A model generated the notes under the pieces. That model ran no database searches. It was given only the letters and a program-made list of their open reading frames with translations, and was not told where the DNA came from. A program made the position numbers and the translations under genes. Of a DNA stretch of 64,000 nucleotides, positions 32,540-41,030 are shown piece after piece; position 1 is the first letter of the stretch; the number at the start of each line of letters is the position of its first letter. Origin of the DNA: Bradyrhizobium barranii subsp. apii (lineage in GTDB: Bacteria > Pseudomonadota > Alphaproteobacteria > Rhizobiales > Xanthobacteraceae); the NCBI RefSeq assembly GCF_011516635.5, contig NZ_CP096255.1, positions 3,656,501-3,720,500 on the forward strand, read 5' to 3'.

Positions 32540-33613
32540 CTACCCCGCGATCTTCTCGATCGCCGCCTGATCCAGTCCGAACTTCGTCCCGGCCTCCAGG
32601 ATTTCCTGCCACGTGGTCGGGTCGACCGGAATGCCTTCGGCCAGACGCTTCTTCCTCGTCTCGCGCTCGGGATCGCCGGCGATCTTCACCTTGTCGACGC
32701 CGGGAGCGGGCGGCGAGCCGGTGTGCCAGGCAACAAAACTCTCGACCTCGCTCGCAAGGTTGTCGCCGGTGCCGAGCTTGTTCGGGTCGATGACGATCGA
32801 GAGCATGCCGTTGAGGACGTTGTACTTGCCGTCGGACGGGCCCTTGACCACCTGCCCGCCGGAGAGCGCGCCGCCGAGGATTTCGCACACCAGTGCGAGG
32901 CCGGAGCCCTTGTGCTCGCCGAACGGCAGGATGGCGCCGTGCGGCGGGATCACGGTGTAGCGCGGGTTGGTGGTCGGCTTGCCTTCGTTGTCGATGATGG
33001 TGCCGGGCTCGAGCTCGACGCCCTTGTTGTGGGCGACGCGGGTCTTGCCCTGCGCGATCCTGCTGGTGGCGAAGTCGAGCACGATCGGGTCCTTGCCCCT
33101 GCGTGGGATGCCGACGCAGAACGGGTTGGTGCCGTGGCGCGCATCGCTGCCGCCCCACGGCGCCACGATCGGGCGCGAGATCACGTTGACGAAGTGGATC
33201 GAGACCAGTCCGTGGTCGATGCACTGCTCGGCCCAATGGCCGATGCGGCCGATGTGGTGCGAGTTGGAGAGGCCGACGAGACACACGCCGTTGCGCTTGG
33301 CGCGCTCTGCCGCCAGCTCCATCGCTTCATGGCCGATCACCTGGCCATAGCCGGTGAGGCCGTCCAGGGTGAGAAGCGGACCGGTGTCGAGCACGATCTT
33401 GACGTGCGCGTTCACGGCGAGGCCGCCCGTGGTGACGCTCTGGACATAGCGCGGGATCATGCCGACGCCGTGCGAGTCATGTCCTCTAAGATTGGCCTCG
33501 ACAAGGTTGGTGGACACGAGCTCGGCTTCGCGGTCCGTAGATCCGCCCGCCTTGACGATGGCGCGGACGACGTTGGTGAGCGGCTGTGCCTTGATGGTGC
33601 GATAGTCGGCCAT
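32540..33613 (-). CDS. Ldh-family NAD(P)-dependent dehydrogenase (malate/L-lactate/ureidoglycolate type)
   Basis: The 357-residue protein has the signatures of the LDH2/MDHG family: VSTNLVEANLRGHDSHGVGMIPRYVQ near residue 40, VGLSNSHHIGRIGHWAEQ, PIVLDFATSRIAQGKTRVAHNKGVELEPG and GEHKGSGLALVCEILGGALSGG. Members reduce 2-oxoacids or oxidise 2-hydroxyacids, including ureidoglycolate, with NAD(P). It is the last of four minus-strand genes (LysR, amidohydrolase, 2-hydroxyacid dehydrogenase, this gene) separated by only 11-32 bases. The start MADYRTIKA fits the family better than an upstream ATG. Confidence 0.88.
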   Translation of the reverse strand: MADYRTIKAQPLTNVVRAIVKAGGSTDREAELVSTNLVEANLRGHDSHGVGMIPRYVQSVTTGGLAVNAHVKIVLDTGPLLTLDGLTGYGQVIGHEAMELAAERAKRNGVCLVGLSNSHHIGRIGHWAEQCIDHGLVSIHFVNVISRPIVAPWGGSDARHGTNPFCVGIPRRGKDPIVLDFATSRIAQGKTRVAHNKGVELEPGTIIDNEGKPTTNPRYTVIPPHGAILPFGEHKGSGLALVCEILGGALSGGQVVKGPSDGKYNVLNGMLSIVIDPNKLGTGDNLASEVESFVAWHTGSPPAPGVDKVKIAGDPERETRKKRLAEGIPVDPTTWQEILEAGTKFGLDQAAIEKIAG

Positions 33614-33624
33614 TGTTGTTGCTT

Positions 33625-34536
33625 TTATCCCTTCACGATCCGGCGGCAATGGACCCATGCCGCTTCAATCAGGTTCTCGCTCGCTTCCGGCGTGCGGAAG
33701 GCCGAATGCGCCGACAGCGTCACGTTTGGCAGTTTTGTCAGCGGATGGTCGCCGGGCAGGGGCTCGATGTTGAAGACGTCGAGGCCGGCATGGCGGATGT
33801 GGCCGCACTTCAGCGCGTCGATCATCGCCTGCTCGTCGACGACCGCGGCACGCGCGGTGTTGATCAGGATGACACCGGGCTTCATCGCAGAAATCTTCTC
33901 GCGCGTGATCATGCCGCGGGTCTCGTCGTTGAGCAGCAGATGCAGCGACACGACGTCGCTTCTGGCCAGCAGCGTGTCGAGATCGGTGAACTCGACGCCC
34001 GGATGGCTCTTGGGCGACCGGTTCCAGGCGATCACCTTCATGCCTGAGCCGACCGCAATGCGTGCGACTTCCGCGGCGATGCCGCCGAAGCCGATCAGGC
34101 CGAGCGTCTTGCCGGTGAGCTGCATGCCATCCTCGCGCAGCCAATTGCCGCCGCGCATCTCGCGATCCATCATCGCGATGACGCGGGCGGAGGCCCACAT
34201 CAGCGCGATCGCGGATTCGGCGACGGCGGTGTCGCCATAGCCCTTGATCAGGTGCACGGAGATGCCGAGCTCGGCGAGTTCTTCCGGGTTCATATAGCTG
34301 CGCGCACCGGTGCCGAGGAACACGACGTGCTTGAGGCCTGTGCACCTCTTCGCGACCTCGGTCGGCAGCGCGGTGTGGTCGACGATGGCGATCTCCGCAC
34401 CATCGAGGATCTCAGGATATTGCTCGGGCTTGATGTCGGGATCCCTGTGGATCCGCACCTCGGGGTCGCCGGGCTTCCCCAGCCGCTCCATGATCACGGC
34501 GAGGGCTTCGTTGGCGTCGACGAAAACTCCGCGCAT
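33625..34536 (-). CDS. D-isomer-specific 2-hydroxyacid dehydrogenase family protein
   Basis: The 303-residue NAD-dependent dehydrogenase has the nucleotide motif GLIGFGGIAAEVARIAVGSGM and the catalytic trio Arg (NTARAAVVDE), Glu (DVFNIEPLPGDHPL) and His (LSAHSAFRT). It would interconvert a D-2-hydroxyacid and its 2-oxoacid. It lies 12 bases after the amidohydrolase gene and 11 bases before the Ldh-family gene. Two dehydrogenases with opposite or different stereospecificity in one operon suggest handling of a hydroxyacid produced by the amidohydrolase. Confidence 0.9.
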   Translation of the reverse strand: MRGVFVDANEALAVIMERLGKPGDPEVRIHRDPDIKPEQYPEILDGAEIAIVDHTALPTEVAKRCTGLKHVVFLGTGARSYMNPEELAELGISVHLIKGYGDTAVAESAIALMWASARVIAMMDREMRGGNWLREDGMQLTGKTLGLIGFGGIAAEVARIAVGSGMKVIAWNRSPKSHPGVEFTDLDTLLARSDVVSLHLLLNDETRGMITREKISAMKPGVILINTARAAVVDEQAMIDALKCGHIRHAGLDVFNIEPLPGDHPLTKLPNVTLSAHSAFRTPEASENLIEAAWVHCRRIVKG

Positions 34537-34548
34537 GGCTCTCTCCGA

Positions 34549-35799
34549 TCAGGACGCGACGCCGGCGATCGCCAGCACGGTATGCATCAGCACGTTGGTG
34601 CCCGCGGCGCAGTCGGGCTGCGTGGCGTCTTCCAGCTCGTTGTGGCTGATGCCGTCCTTGCAGGGCACGAACACCATCGCCGCCGGCATGACGGTGTTGA
34701 GGTTGCAGGCATCGTGGCCGGCGCCGGAGGTGATGCGACGGGAGGAATAGCCGAGCGTCTTCGCCGCGTTCTCGACCGCCGCGATCAGCTTGGAATCGAA
34801 ATGCGTCGGCGGCTTGCGCCAGACCAGGTCGATCTTGACCTCGACCTTGCGGCGCGCGGCGATCTCGGCAATGGCGGCGCGCAGATCGCGATCGAGCGCG
34901 TCCATGATGGCGCCATCCGCGCTGCGGCAATCCATGGTGAAGGCGATCTCGCCGGGAATGACGTTGCGCGAGGGATTTGCGATCACGGCCTCGCCGATTG
35001 TGCCGACGGCCTTGGGCCCATGCTTCTTGGCAATGGCCTCCATCGCGAGCACGATTTCGGAGAGCGTCGCAAGCGCATCGCGCCGCAGCGGCATCGGCGT
35101 CGATCCGGCATGGCTCTCGAAGCCGGAAATCTTGCCGTCGTACCAGAGCACGCCCTGGCCGGAATCGACCACGCCGATGGTCTTGCCCTCGGCCTCGAGG
35201 ATCGGACCCTGCTCGATGTGCAATTCGACGAAACAGCCGAGCTTCTGAAAGCCGACCGGCTTGTCGCCGCGATAGCCGATGCTGTCGAGCGCCTGGCTGA
35301 CGGTCGTGCCGTCGATATCCTTGCGCGAGAGAATGTCGTCGGTGGTGAAGTCGCCGACGTAAGCGGCGGACGCCATCATCGCCGGTGCGAAGCGCGAGCC
35401 TTCCTCGTTGGTCCAGTTGACGACGCAGATCGGTGCTTCGGTTTCGATGCCGGCGTCGTTCAGCGTGCGGATCACTTCCAGCGCGCCGAGCGTCCCCAGA
35501 ATGCCGTCATACTTGCCGCCGGTCGGCTGGGTGTCGAGATGCGAGCCGATGCCGACGGGCAGCTTCGACATGTCGCGGCCCTTGCGCAGGCCGAACTGTG
35601 AGCCGAGCGCATCGGTGTGCACCTCGAGGCCGGCATCCTCGCAAGCCTTGCGGAACCAGTCGCGCACCTGCTTGTCTTCGCTGCTCAGCGTCAGCCGCCG
35701 TACGCCGCCCTTGGCCGTCCCGCCAAACTGGGCGGTCTCGTGGATGGAGCCCCAGAGGCGGGCAGAATCGATTTGCAGATTGGTGGCGGCTCGGCTCAT
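34549..35799 (-). CDS. M20-family Zn-dependent amidohydrolase (N-carbamoyl-amino acid/allantoate/ureido type)
   Basis: The 416-residue protein contains the metal-binding and dimer signatures of the amidase/hydantoinase-carbamoylase family: GSHLDTQPTGGKYDGILG, NWTNEEGSRFAPAMM, ELHIEQGPILE, FESHAGSTPMPLRRDAL and SGAGHDACNLN. Relatives hydrolyse N-carbamoyl-L-amino acids, allantoate or ureidoglycolate and release ammonia and CO2. The ATG at 35799 is preferred; a TTG at 35835 would touch the LysR stop. It is placed second in the operon after LysR. Confidence 0.9.
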   Translation of the reverse strand: MSRAATNLQIDSARLWGSIHETAQFGGTAKGGVRRLTLSSEDKQVRDWFRKACEDAGLEVHTDALGSQFGLRKGRDMSKLPVGIGSHLDTQPTGGKYDGILGTLGALEVIRTLNDAGIETEAPICVVNWTNEEGSRFAPAMMASAAYVGDFTTDDILSRKDIDGTTVSQALDSIGYRGDKPVGFQKLGCFVELHIEQGPILEAEGKTIGVVDSGQGVLWYDGKISGFESHAGSTPMPLRRDALATLSEIVLAMEAIAKKHGPKAVGTIGEAVIANPSRNVIPGEIAFTMDCRSADGAIMDALDRDLRAAIAEIAARRKVEVKIDLVWRKPPTHFDSKLIAAVENAAKTLGYSSRRITSGAGHDACNLNTVMPAAMVFVPCKDGISHNELEDATQPDCAAGTNVLMHTVLAIAGVAS

Positions 35800-35831
35800 G
35801 CGGTCGGTCTCTCGGTTGTCCGGCGCCTTTT

Positions 35832-36749
35832 TCAATGACGCGCCGGCGCGGACTCGTCAACCGCGAGGCTGCTCTGCGCAATCTGCCGTGCGAGCTCGGC
35901 GACGCGCTCCACCGCGACGACGTCAGGCGAGGCCAGCCAGCTCGCCGTGAATGTCAGCGGCGCTATGGCGAGATCGGTTTCGAGCAGTTGCAACCGCCCG
36001 TCGGCGAGCTCGTTCTCGACGATGGCATCGGGGATCACGGCGATGCCGAGCCCTTCGACCGCCATATGGATGACCGTCGCCAGCGATGCGGAGGCATGCA
36101 GCCGGATCGGCGGCAGCTCCGGCCGGTCGAAGACTTCGCGCACGACCTCGTAAGGCCTGGTCTTGCGCGGGAAGGTGATGATCGGAAACCGCGCGAGGTC
36201 GGCGCGCGTCACCGGGCCGTCGCCGAGCCCGAGCGAGGGGCTTGCGAGAAAGCCGATCGGATAATCCGCGAGCACGCGATTGTGGACGCCCGAGGCCGAC
36301 AGCGGCCCCACCACGAAGGCGAGCTCGATCTCCTGCGCGAGCAGGCGCGCAGTGAGGTTCGGCGTGATGTCGACCTCGATCTCCAGTGACAGGTTCGGAT
36401 AGACTTCGTTCATGCTCTTGACGAGCCGCGGCAGCCAGGTGTGCACGATGGTCTCGGCGACGCCGAGGCGCATCACGCCGCGCATCGCCGAGCGGTCGCC
36501 GATCTCGGCGATCATCGCCGCCCTCAGGCCGATCAATTTCTCCGCATAGACCATCATCTGCCGGCCGCTCGGCGTCGGCGAAGCAACGCGATGATCGCGG
36601 TTGAGGAGCTTTACGCCCATCTCGCGCTCGAGCTGGGCGATGCGCTGGGAGATCGCCGGCTGGGTCGTATTGAGCCGTGCTGCGGCGCCGCGAAAGCTGC
36701 CGAGCTTCACAACCCAAAGGAAGGTTTCGATCGACCTGAAGTCCAGCAT
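35832..36749 (-). CDS. LysR-type transcriptional regulator
   Basis: The 305-residue protein has the LysR winged helix at residues 1-60 (FRSIETFLWVVKLGSFRGAAARLNTTQPAISQRIAQLEREMGVKLLNR). An effector-binding periplasmic-binding-like domain from about residue 90 follows, including IVHTWLPRLVKSMNEVYPNLSLEIEVD. It is divergent from the DUF1445-LIV transporter genes and is the first gene of the amidohydrolase operon, so it can control both directions from one site. A palindrome 20 bases upstream of its start is the probable binding site. Confidence 0.93.
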   Translation of the reverse strand: MLDFRSIETFLWVVKLGSFRGAAARLNTTQPAISQRIAQLEREMGVKLLNRDHRVASPTPSGRQMMVYAEKLIGLRAAMIAEIGDRSAMRGVMRLGVAETIVHTWLPRLVKSMNEVYPNLSLEIEVDITPNLTARLLAQEIELAFVVGPLSASGVHNRVLADYPIGFLASPSLGLGDGPVTRADLARFPIITFPRKTRPYEVVREVFDRPELPPIRLHASASLATVIHMAVEGLGIAVIPDAIVENELADGRLQLLETDLAIAPLTFTASWLASPDVVAVERVAELARQIAQSSLAVDESAPARH

Positions 36750-36768
36750 GAGAAGGATTTTCCCGATC

Positions 36769-36785
36769 GATAAATCTAATTTATC
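36769..36785. promoter_or_regulatory. Candidate LysR binding site in the LysR/DUF1445 divergent promoter
   Basis: GATAAA-TCTAA-TTTATC is a perfect 6-bp inverted repeat within a very AT-rich stretch (36765-36825). It is bounded by near-repeats of GATCGAT at 36765 and 36788. It contains T-N11-A style symmetry typical of LysR sites and lies 20 bases from the LysR start and 84 bases from the DUF1445 start. Confidence 0.5.
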
Positions 36786-36868
36786 AAGATCGATTAGAAA
36801 GGAAGATTAGACTTTATAGCATGCTTGGTGTTGGCTGTCTTTGTCGAGTTTATAGGCAGGTCGATCAA

Positions 36869-37684
36869 ATGACTATTTTGGTGGCAGCGCAGCAAACTGA
36901 AACGCCCGACACGCTCCCAAGCCGCCTGGCACGGCTCGCCTATCGCGGCGGCCAGGTCGGATCTACCGCCGGCGTCGCTCCCGGCTTCGTCCAGGGCAAT
37001 CTGGCGATCCTGCCGGCCGAATATGCCAGCGCCTTTCACCGCTTCTGCCAGCTCAATCCGAAACCGTGCCCGATCATCGGCATGTCCGATGTCGGCAGCC
37101 CGCACATCCCCGCGCTCGGCGCCGATCTCGACATCCGCACCGACGTGCCGCGCTATCGCATCTGGCGCGACGGCGAGGTGGTCGACGAGCCGACCGACGT
37201 GACCAAGCATTGGCGCGACGATCTCGTGACCTTCGTGCTCGGCTGCTCGTTCTCGTTCGAAGAGGCGTTGCTCGACGAGGGCATGCCGATCCGCCACATC
37301 GAGCAGAACGTGCGCGTGCCGATGTACCGCACCAACATCGCCTGCGGCGAGGCCGGTCCGTTCGCCGGTCCCATGGTGGTGTCGATGCGTCCGTTCAAGC
37401 CGGCCGATGCGATCCGCGCGGTGCAGATCACCTCGCGTTATCCCGCCGTGCACGGTGCACCCGTGCATCTCGGCCATCCGCACCTGATCGGCATCAAGGA
37501 TCTCGCCAAGCCGGATTACGGCGATCCCGTGCCCGTCGCCGACGACGAGATCCCGGTGTTCTGGGCCTGCGGCGTGACGCCGCAATCGGTGATCAACGCC
37601 GCCAGGCTGCCGTTCGCGATCACGCATTCGCCCGGCCTGATGCTGGTGACGGATCTGAAGAACCGGAACATGGCCGTGATTTAG
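36869..37684 (+). CDS. DUF1445 family putative hydro-lyase (YcsI-like / D-glutamate cyclase-related)
   Basis: The 271-residue protein belongs to the DUF1445/YcsI family: RLARLAYRGGQVGSTAGVAPGFVQGNLAILP, DIRTDVPRYRIWRDGE, VTFVLGCSFSFEEALLDEG, HPHLIGIKDLAKPDYGD and FWACGVTPQSVINAARLPFAITHSPGLMLVTD. In other bacteria the family sits beside 5-oxoprolinase genes, and the domain is fused to D-glutamate cyclase in animals, but its reaction is not established. The start MTILVAAQQ is the first with family fit. Here it is the first gene of a run leading to a LIV-type transporter. Confidence 0.82.
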   Translation: MTILVAAQQTETPDTLPSRLARLAYRGGQVGSTAGVAPGFVQGNLAILPAEYASAFHRFCQLNPKPCPIIGMSDVGSPHIPALGADLDIRTDVPRYRIWRDGEVVDEPTDVTKHWRDDLVTFVLGCSFSFEEALLDEGMPIRHIEQNVRVPMYRTNIACGEAGPFAGPMVVSMRPFKPADAIRAVQITSRYPAVHGAPVHLGHPHLIGIKDLAKPDYGDPVPVADDEIPVFWACGVTPQSVINAARLPFAITHSPGLMLVTDLKNRNMAVI

Positions 37685-37773
37685 TAGGCAGCGTTTGCTG
37701 CTTCTTCGGGCTTTACCGCATCCATCAATCGCTCCATTCGATCAGTCGAAATTTAGTAACAGGGGACTTTGCC

Positions 37774-39018
37774 ATGACGATCTCTCGCCGTGACGTGCTG
37801 CTTGGTGCCACAGCCACTGCCGCGCTGGTGCCGCTCGCTGCACGCGCCCAGACCTCCGAGGTCGTGATCGGCGTGATCTATCCGTTCTCCGGCGGCAGCG
37901 CGCAGCAGGGCGTCGACGCGCAGAAGGCCTATGAGACCGCGCTCGAGGTCATCAACAAGGACACCGATTTCGATCTGCCGCTGGCCAAGGGCGAGGGTCT
38001 GCCGGGCCTCGGCGGCGCAAAAGTCCGCCTCGTGTTCGCCGACCACCAGGCCGATCCGCAAAAGGGCCGCGCCGAGGCCGAGCGCCTGATCACGCAGGAG
38101 AAGGTCTCCGCGATCATCGGCACCTATCAAAGCGCGGTCGCCGTCACCGTCAGCCAGATCTGCGAGCGCTACCAGATCCCGTTCGTCTCCGCCGACAACT
38201 CCTCGCCGAGCCTGCATCGTCGCGGCCTCAAATACTACTTCCGCGCCGCCCCGCATGACGAGATGTACTCGGCTGCGATGTTCGACTTCTTCGATGCCTT
38301 GAAGAAGAAGGGCACCAAGATCGAGACGCTGTCGCTGTTCCACGAGGACACCATCTTCGGCACCGACTCCGGCAACGCCCAGGCCAAGATCGCCGGCGAG
38401 CGCGGCTACAAGATCGTCACCGACATCAAGTATCGCGCCAACTCGCCCTCGCTCTCGGCCGAGGTGCAGCAGCTCAAGACCGCCAATGCCGACGTGCTGA
38501 TGCCGTCGAGCTACACCACGGACGGCATCCTGCTGGTCAAGACCATGGCCGAGCTGGGCTACAAGCCGAACGCGATCGTGGCGCAGGACGCCGGCTTCTC
38601 GGAGAAGGCGCTCTATGACGCCGTCGGCGACAAGCTCGAAGGCGTGATCTCGCGCGGCACCTTCTCGCTCGATCTCGCGCAGAAGCGTCCCATGGTCGGC
38701 AAGATCAACGAGATGTTCAAGGCGCGCTCGGGCAAGGACTTCAACGACCTCACCTCACGCCAGTTCATGGGCCTGATCATCCTGGCCGACGCCATCAACC
38801 GCGCCAAGTCGGCCGACGGCGAGAAGATCCGCGATGCGCTGGCCGCGACCGACATCCCGGGCGAGCAGACCATCATGCCCTGGAAGCGCGTCAAGTTCGA
38901 CGAGGCCGGCCAGAACAACGACGCCGACCCGGTGCTGCTGCAATATGTCGGCGGCAAGTTCGTCACCATCTTCCCGCCGCAGGCCGCGATCGCGGAAGCG
39001 ATCTGGCCGATGAAGTAG
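37774..39018 (+). CDS. Branched-chain-amino-acid-type ABC transporter substrate-binding protein (LivJ/LivK family)
   Basis: The 414-residue protein has a Tat-type signal (SRRDVLLGATATAALVPLAARAQ) and a periplasmic-binding protein type I body: IGVIYPFSGGSAQQGVDAQKAYETALEVIN, AERLITQEKVSAIIGTYQSAVAVTVSQICERYQIPFVSADNSS and ADVLMPSSYTTDGILLVKTMAELGYKPNAIVAQDAG. Such proteins deliver amides, urea derivatives or amino acids to LivHMGF channels. The ATG at 37774 follows CAGGGGACT. It is 89 bases downstream of the DUF1445 gene. A hairpin (39028-39052) and a family C repeat separate it from livH. Confidence 0.92.
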   Translation: MTISRRDVLLGATATAALVPLAARAQTSEVVIGVIYPFSGGSAQQGVDAQKAYETALEVINKDTDFDLPLAKGEGLPGLGGAKVRLVFADHQADPQKGRAEAERLITQEKVSAIIGTYQSAVAVTVSQICERYQIPFVSADNSSPSLHRRGLKYYFRAAPHDEMYSAAMFDFFDALKKKGTKIETLSLFHEDTIFGTDSGNAQAKIAGERGYKIVTDIKYRANSPSLSAEVQQLKTANADVLMPSSYTTDGILLVKTMAELGYKPNAIVAQDAGFSEKALYDAVGDKLEGVISRGTFSLDLAQKRPMVGKINEMFKARSGKDFNDLTSRQFMGLIILADAINRAKSADGEKIRDALAATDIPGEQTIMPWKRVKFDEAGQNNDADPVLLQYVGGKFVTIFPPQAAIAEAIWPMK

Positions 39019-39027
39019 GATTGGGAA

Positions 39028-39052
39028 GCGGGAGCTCGGACGTAGCTCCCGC
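39028..39052 (+). terminator. Stem-loop after the substrate-binding protein gene
   Basis: GCGGGAGCT-CGGACGT-AGCTCCCGC is a perfect 9-bp stem starting 10 bases after the stop codon. It lacks a T-run; in transporter operons such hairpins stabilise the abundant binding-protein mRNA and reduce downstream expression. Confidence 0.5.
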
Positions 39053-39148
39053 CCTCATCCTGAGGAGCGGGCGTAGCCCGCGTCTCGAAGGACGAGGGCT
39101 GGGCCATCCTTCGAGACGCGCGCTGGTGCGCGCTCCTCAGGATGAGGA
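39053..39148. repeat. Dispersed palindromic repeat, family C (copy 3 of 3)
   Basis: CCTCATCCTGAGGAGCGGGC...CGCGTCTCGAAGGACGAGG and CATCCTTCGAGACGCGCGC...GCGCTCCTCAGGATGAGG form an inverted repeat pair. Its right end contains an ATG (39142) in frame with the livH-like gene, which is unlikely to be the true start. Confidence 0.85.
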
Positions 39149-39168
39149 TCTATTTCGGGGGACGACTT

Positions 39169-40047
39169 TTGACAGCTCAAGCCATTATCCAGAGTCTCGC
39201 GAGCGGCCTTCTGATGGGCCTGCTCTACGGACTGATCGCGGTCGGCCTCGCGCTGATCTTCGGCCTGATGGACGTCACGAACTTCGCCCATGGCGAATTC
39301 CTGATGCTCGCGATGTACCTGTCCTTCTTTCTGTTCGCGTTCTTCGCGATCGATCCCCTGCTGTCGGCCCCATTGGTCGCAGCGGCGATGTTCGTGTTCG
39401 GAGCGGTGGTCTATCTACTCCTTGTACGCTTCGCCATGCGGGCCAAGGCCAATGCCGGCATGGTGCAGATCTTCACGACTTTCGGCCTTGCGATCGTGAT
39501 GCGCGGCCTCGCGCAGTACTTCTTCACGCCGGACTATCGCAGCATTCCACAGTCCTGGCTCGGCGGTAAAACCATCTCGGTCGCCGGCATCTTCCTGCCC
39601 GAGCCGCAGCTCATCGGTGCGCTGGTCTCGATCGCGGCCTTCGCCGGGCTCTACCTCTTCATCCACCGCACCGACTTCGGCCGCGCGCTGGAAGCCACCC
39701 GCGAGGATCCCGGCGCCGTCGCGCTCGTCGGCATCGACAAGAACCGCGTGTTCGCGTTCGGCTGGGGCCTCGGCGCCGCGCTGGTCGGTCTCGCCGGTGC
39801 GATCATGGCGGTGTTCTTCTACATCTATCCCGATGTCGGCGCGTCGTTCGCGCTGATCGCCTACGTCACCGTGGCGCTCGGCGGCTTCGGCAGCGTGTTC
39901 GGCGCCTTCGCCGGCGGCATCATTGTCGGCCTGGTCGAAGCGGTGACCGCGCTGGTGTTGCCGCCATCGCTGAAGTCCGTCGGCATCTATGCCGTCTATC
40001 TCCTCGTCGTCTTCATCCGGCCGCGCGGCCTGTTCGGGTCGATGTGA
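39169..40047 (+). CDS. Branched-chain-type ABC transporter permease (LivH family)
   Basis: The 292-residue inner-membrane permease has eight or more hydrophobic segments and LivH features: SLASGLLMGLLYGLIAVGLALIFGLMDVTNFAHGEFLMLAMY at the start and LGGFGSVFGAFAGGIIVGLVEAV near the end. I choose a TTG start at 39169 behind CGGGGGACGA because the only upstream ATG lies inside the palindromic repeat and would add a charged, non-family N-terminus. The stop codon overlaps the next start (TGATG). Confidence 0.9.
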   Translation: MTAQAIIQSLASGLLMGLLYGLIAVGLALIFGLMDVTNFAHGEFLMLAMYLSFFLFAFFAIDPLLSAPLVAAAMFVFGAVVYLLLVRFAMRAKANAGMVQIFTTFGLAIVMRGLAQYFFTPDYRSIPQSWLGGKTISVAGIFLPEPQLIGALVSIAAFAGLYLFIHRTDFGRALEATREDPGAVALVGIDKNRVFAFGWGLGAALVGLAGAIMAVFFYIYPDVGASFALIAYVTVALGGFGSVFGAFAGGIIVGLVEAVTALVLPPSLKSVGIYAVYLLVVFIRPRGLFGSM

Positions 40048-41030
40048 TGGACAAGGCTTTTGCAGCGCGGCGCCGCCGCGACCTCATCATCGCCGCAGTG
40101 CTGGCCGGGCTCGCAGCGCTGGCTCCGCTGTTGATCAAGGATGTTTACGTCCAGAACATCCTGATCCTGACCCTGATGTATGCGGCGCTGTCGCAGAGCT
40201 GGAACATCCTGTCCGGCTATTGCGGGCAGATCTCGCTGGGGCACGCGCTCTATTTCGGCATCGGCGCCTACACCACCGAGCTGCTGTTCACCAAGTTCGG
40301 CGTGCTGCCCTGGTTCGGCATGCTCGCCGGCGGCGTGATTGCGGCGATCATCGCAATGGGGCTCGGCTATCCCTTCTTCCGCCTGCGCGGCCATTACTTC
40401 GTGATCGCGACCATCGTCATCGCCGAGATCGGACTGCTCTTGTTCCAGAACTGGGAATGGGCGGGGGCTGCGATGGGAATCACCGTTCCCGTGCGCGGCG
40501 ACAGCTGGCTGAAATTCCAGTTCATGCGCAGCAAGCTGCCGTACTTCTATTTCGCGCTGGTGCTGTGCGGCCTCGCCTGGTTCGTCACCTGGTGGCTGGA
40601 GGACTCCAAATGGGGCTTCTGGTGGCGCGCGGTGAAGGACAATCCGGAAGCGGCCGAGAGCCTCGGCGTCGTCGTGTTCAACTCCAAGATGGGCGCGGCC
40701 GCGGTCTCCGCCTTCCTCGTCGCCATCGGCGGTGCCTTCTATGCGCAGTTTCTCGCCTATATCGACCCTGAAAGCGTGATGGGCTTCCAGTTCTCGCTGC
40801 TGATGGCGCTGCCGGCCGTGCTCGGCGGCATCGGCACCCTCTGGGGGCCTGTGCTTGGGGCTGCCATCCTGATCCCGATGACGGAGCTGACGCGCTCTTA
40901 TATCGGCGGCTCAGGCCGTGGCGTTGACCTCATCGTCTACGGCGCCCTGATCGTCGCGATCTCGCTGGCCCTGCCGCGCGGCTTGGTGAGCCTGTTCTCC
41001 CGTTCGAAAGCAAGAGGAGCCACGCGATGA
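40047..41030 (+). CDS. Branched-chain-type ABC transporter permease (LivM family)
   Basis: The 327-residue inner-membrane permease has the LivM signatures AALSQSWNILSGYCGQISLGHALYFGIGAYTTELL near residue 50, YFVIATIVIAEI, and a GxxxxLGGIGTLWGPVLGAAILIPMTEL region near residue 265. Translation is coupled to livH (TGATG) and its own stop overlaps livG (ATGA). It pairs with LivH as the transmembrane channel. Confidence 0.92.
   Translation: MDKAFAARRRRDLIIAAVLAGLAALAPLLIKDVYVQNILILTLMYAALSQSWNILSGYCGQISLGHALYFGIGAYTTELLFTKFGVLPWFGMLAGGVIAAIIAMGLGYPFFRLRGHYFVIATIVIAEIGLLLFQNWEWAGAAMGITVPVRGDSWLKFQFMRSKLPYFYFALVLCGLAWFVTWWLEDSKWGFWWRAVKDNPEAAESLGVVVFNSKMGAAAVSAFLVAIGGAFYAQFLAYIDPESVMGFQFSLLMALPAVLGGIGTLWGPVLGAAILIPMTELTRSYIGGSGRGVDLIVYGALIVAISLALPRGLVSLFSRSKARGATR

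Noticed and set aside
39142..39168. ATG start for livH at 39142
   Set aside because: It is located inside the family C repeat and would add residues unlike the family.
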